Below, piece by piece: positions 60,560 to 64,000 of a stretch of 64,000 bases of DNA. A program made the translations under genes and the position numbers. The notes beneath the pieces were generated by a model. It made no database searches and had not been told where the DNA came from. It was given only the letters and a program-made list of their open reading frames with translations. This DNA is from Ceratotherium simum simum (lineage: Eukaryota > Chordata > Mammalia > Perissodactyla > Rhinocerotidae). Each line of letters opens with the position of its first letter. Within the stretch, counting starts at the first letter, position 1. The stretch spans positions 8,037,944 through 8,101,943 of the forward strand of contig NW_004454224.1 in the NCBI RefSeq assembly GCF_000283155.1, written 5' to 3'.

Positions 60560-62300
60560 GTTCTGGGTGATAACCAATCTAGCTACTTCCTGCTGAATCA
60601 GGATGTAGATCTGGGTTAGAGGAATGAAACTGTTCAATGCTTGTTTGGAAATATTCTCTTGTTCCTGGCTTGAGGTTGGCATTTTGCATCATAAGAAATT
60701 TTGTACCTTGCTTAACAGTCTTGGAACAAAGTCTAGGGCACATTTTATAATCAAGTATCTGACCAGAGGGTGAGAAGTATAGACAACCCAAGTTTTAACA
60801 GTCCCTGAAAAGAAGACCTAATTCCTTTTGGAAAACAGTCCTGAAAAACAGTCTAGACCCAGTTCCTCTGGGGTTAGCTGCTGTAGCCAGGTAGATTGTT
60901 GTCTGATTTTGTCTATATGAGTTTCAACCTCTGGTGAGGTGTTGAGGTACACACAACATGATGAATTAGCTATTGCACAAACTCCTCCTTGTTCAGCTAG
61001 GATATAGTCTAAAGCTATTTGATTGTCCAGAACAACCCTTGCCAATGAATCTAATGCTCTCTATTGGGCTGCTTTTGCCTGTGTCATTTCATTGGCAAGT
61101 ATCCTCAAGGTGAGAGAGAGATTCTTTATCATGTGCTCATGGGCAGCAACACCCCATCAAGGCAACAAATTTTGCCCAAAGAAATATACAGCACCATCCT
61201 CTTGGAAGCCAGGCAAGTAACTGGTAGCATCACCTGACTTGGACCTCTTAGTTCTAGGAAAAAGTTTAAAAGAACTGGTCCAATGCTGGTCCTCTCCTGA
61301 GCTATATATAGATATAGATGTAGTCAGCTACCCCAAAAGACAATACCCATGTATGAGCAAGGTAGCCAGGCAATTGTAGGCACAACACTGATGATCAAAC
61401 ACACAAACAAAAATATAGCTAGGTGGGGCACGTACTGTCTGGATTCCTGGTGTAAGCATTTGACTTTTGTGTTATTTCACCATATGACTATTACTTCTTT
61501 AGAGCACTCAGGGAAATTTTCCTTTGAAATTATGGTAAGATTTGAAAGGAATTCCTTCATGACATTTGAAGCATTTTTTAGCCATGTGAAGTAAGCTGTC
61601 ACAGTGAATATATACATACAGGGTATGGGGGAGTAAGGATGCAGTAGCTTCACTCTATAACTTATGTTTGCTGGTGGGCCCGAATAATTACAGTTAATGT
61701 TTGATGTGCCAATAAAGTTGATTACAGGAGTTACTAAAAGGTCCTGATGCTCATGTACTGAGTGAAATTTCCGATGACATACCCAGTGAGGTTCCTAGCT
61801 TTTGCCTAGGATTGGGAGATTCGCATAGTTATCCTTCCAATAATAAACAAGGATGAAATAATTGATCAGGGAAAAGATGAAGCCATATCTTAATGAGACC
61901 ATGATTGTCAGAAGAGTGATTCTAAAAGATCAGCAATAGGCTAATCTGGCACTTGCAATGAAAATGGTTCAACACTAGTAGCATGCCAGTGAATGCACAG
62001 CTGGTCTGTAACAAATAGAAAAGTATCACAAAGAGAACAATTATCAAAACAAATGTGGCTAGGATGTAAGAACACTGGGTGGCTGTGGACATCTCTCTTG
62101 TGACTTCTTCCTTTTCCTGAAAAGTAACTTTAGGTCAGTTAGAGGTTCACAAGAATAAGATGCAGTTAGTGAGGAGAAGTCAGTGTATGAAGTATGGAAC
62201 CAACCAAGGTAGGGATGATATTGGCTATTATGTTCTTCCAGGTCATGATTCCCATTTCCTGTGGTGTTCTGGTAGATGGGATATGGTGGGTATGACAATT
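60560..62300 (-). pseudogene. ERV1 env remnant
   Basis: The frame at 60818-61045 carries the transmembrane subunit CX6CC motif (60953-60979) preceded by an immunosuppressive-domain-like stretch. 60579-60791 looks like the following part. The surface-subunit region (61046-62300) is broken, with a short frame at 62059-62298. Not a coding gene. Confidence 0.7.
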
Positions 62301-62301
62301 C

Positions 62302-63753
62302 TCATGGGACCAGCTTGAAATGAGTGTGGTGGATCCATGGCTTAATTCCTTTCAGCTTTATTGAGGAATGGGTTACCAGCAGCACTTCATAGGGCCCAGT
62401 CCAGTGGGGTTGGAGTGGGTCCTCTGGATGCTGGTTTCTCCAAGACTTTAATAAGACCCAGTATCCAAGACACAGGTGATGTAGAGGAACATCTGTGGCG
62501 TACATTAACCTGCTAGAGACAAACTTATGTATAGCAGTTAGGGTAGCTCTCAAAGACTGTACATACCTGACAGTGTCTAGTTCTTTAACCTGAGTTCCCT
62601 CTCTATTCCCCAAGACATATTTAAAATGTAGAAAAGGTCTACAATATAACATTTCATGGGGGCTCAATTGGAACTTGTTTCTAGGGGCTACCCTCACATG
62701 GAGCAGGGCAACAAGCAAGGCCTCTTCCCAAGTTAAAGTAGTCTCTTGGCAAATTTTAGTTCAAGTCTTTTTAAGGGTCTTTTTAAGATTCATCTTTTCT
62801 GTTTTGCCAGTAGACTGCAGCTGCAAAGAAGCATGCAGTTTCCAGCGAATGTTCAGGGCACCAGATATCTCTTGTGTAATCCTTGCTATGAAAGCCCTTC
62901 CATTGTCTGTCTGAATAGACATAGGTAATCCAAATCTAGGAATTATTTCTTTTAATAAGGCTTTAACTATCTCAGAAGCCTTTTCAGACTGGCAGTGAAA
63001 GGCTTCTACCCAGCCAGTAAACATGTCCACGAATACCAGTAGATACCTGAAATTCCTGGCAACTCTTGGCATCGTGGTGAAGTCAATCTGCCAATCTTCC
63101 CCAACTCTGGTGCCTCTGGATTGGACTTCTTTTAATATTGGTGGGGGACCCATCTTTGGGTTATTTTTTGCAGATTCATACATTTTTTAACCACTTTTTT
63201 GTGTGTGTATGTGAGGAGGACTAGCCCTGAGCTAACATCTGATGCCACTCTTTGCCTTTTTTCTTGAAGAAGATTGGCCCTGAGCTAACATACGTGGCCA
63301 TCTTCCTCTACTTTATATGGGACACCGCCACAGCATGGCTTAACAAGCGGTGTATCGGTGCACACCCGGGATACGAACCTGTGAACCCCAGGCCACCGCA
63401 GGGGAGTGCGTGCACTTAACCCCTTGCGCCACCGGGCCAGCCCCATGAACCACTTTTTGAATGGTCCTTTGTATGTTTGGTCCTATAATGAATATCTGAA
63501 TCCACTGGAGGGTGACATTCCTCCCACAGTGGATGCTCTGATGTAAATGCTTTATTACATCTTCCATAAGATGTTCAAGGACAAGGATTTTTCCTTGCCT
63601 ATTATAAATCCATCCTTCTTTGGTGTACCTGTAGTCCACATCCTGAGAATAGGGAGGACCACAGTAAAATCCCCATTCATTGGCCCTTTCTAAGTCTTCA
63701 GGAGAGTATTTTGGGTGGCATTTTGTTAAATCCACTTCAGGAATCAGGGCCAT
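62302..63753 (-). pseudogene. ERV1 pol remnant: integrase
   Basis: 63458-63600 holds the His part of the HHCC zinc finger (HLMEDVIKHLHQSIHCG). 62761-63183 is the catalytic core with Asp at 63082-63084, Asp at 62905-62907 and Glu at 62800-62802. I count 34 residues between the last two where 35 is usual. 62302-62718 holds the C-terminal GPY-type domain (WTGPYEVLL). Frameshifted and split by an ERE. Confidence 0.85.
63200..63447 (-). mobile_element. ERE SINE, minus, in ERV1 integrase
   Basis: Complement of a full ERE ending CGGGCCAGCCCC. The TSD AACCACTTTTT is at 63189-63199 and 63448-63458. Confidence 0.95.
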
Positions 63754-63763
63754 TACTGGGGAC

Positions 63764-63979
63764 CTAGGTGCTTTTGTTCACAGCCTGATCTGCCTGATTG
63801 TTTCCTTGGGCAGTTAAACAGTCCGACTTGTGGTATCCTGGACCACGGACAATGGCAACAGCTTTTGGTTCCAGGACAGCTTCCAGTAAGTCTAAAATTT
63901 CTGTAGCATATTTAATCTCCTTGTTCCCTGCAGTCAATAATCCTCTTTCTTTACAGATGGGCCCATGGGTATAGACCAC
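63764..63979 (-). pseudogene. ERV1 pol remnant: RNase H domain
   Basis: The 71-codon frame ends with a GNNQADQAV-type motif characteristic of the gammaretroviral RNase H C-terminal part. Continues past the window edge. Confidence 0.75.
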
Positions 63980-64000
63980 TGAAAAAGCATACTTGAAATC

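Larger units (their letters stand above)
59870..64000 (-). mobile_element. Defective ERV1 (gammaretrovirus-like) provirus, 3' part
   Basis: Read on the minus strand: RNase H (63764-63979), integrase (62302-63753 with an ERE inside), env (about 60560-62300), polypurine tract and 3' LTR. The 5' part lies beyond the window end. Multiple frame breaks make it a non-functional relic. Confidence 0.85.

Noticed and set aside
1..64000. CRISPR array, tRNA/rRNA gene or bacterial defence locus
   Set aside because: No regularly spaced repeats or cloverleaf gene was seen. tRNA-like blocks belong to ERE SINEs. The window is plainly mammalian.

Overview
This is mammalian nuclear DNA, almost certainly from a perissodactyl and most likely a horse or other Equus. 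It has GT-AG introns in one protein-coding gene, abundant LINE-1, MIR and LTR relics, and at least eight copies of the tRNA-derived ERE SINE of equids, several with clean target-site duplications (TSDs).

The only intact gene is a complete ten-exon SLC22-family transporter on the + strand (ATG at 1708, TAA at 31803-31805). Its exons splice in frame to 548 codons. It belongs to the SLC22A9/10/24/25 organic-anion-transporter clade and looks most like SLC22A24. Every exon has consensus splice sites and the coding exon lengths follow the family pattern. Two basic residues that organic anion transporters normally keep in membrane segments 8 and 11 are both asparagine here (N393, N477), which is the most interesting protein-level observation.

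Layout: 1-775, 3' part of an L1 ORF2. 1708-31805, the transporter; its 14.8-kb intron 2 and 7.1-kb intron 5 are packed with L1 pieces, many in the sense orientation, with nested EREs. 31.8-36.5 kb, intergenic relics including an L1 5' part. 36.6-37.8 kb, a Tigger-like DNA transposon. 37.8-44.0 kb, an L1 fragment and a very decayed ERV-L-like provirus, itself split by a younger solo class-I LTR. 44-49 kb, mostly unrecognised sequence with a 191-bp Tigger-like element. 49.06-54.55 kb, an L1 with two successive 5' UTR copies followed by ORF1 and a broken ORF2. 55-58.7 kb, minus-strand L1 remains. 59.87 kb to the window end, the 3' part of a defective gammaretrovirus-like (ERV1) provirus on the minus strand: 3' LTR, polypurine tract, env, integrase and RNase H.

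No bacterial-style operon, CRISPR array or defence system is present. All long non-exonic ORFs examined fall in transposable elements. The least explained signals are long antisense ORFs that recur in the same frames in separate L1 5' UTR copies. Repeat names and boundaries come from reading the sequence alone; those marked tentative need a repeat-library search.
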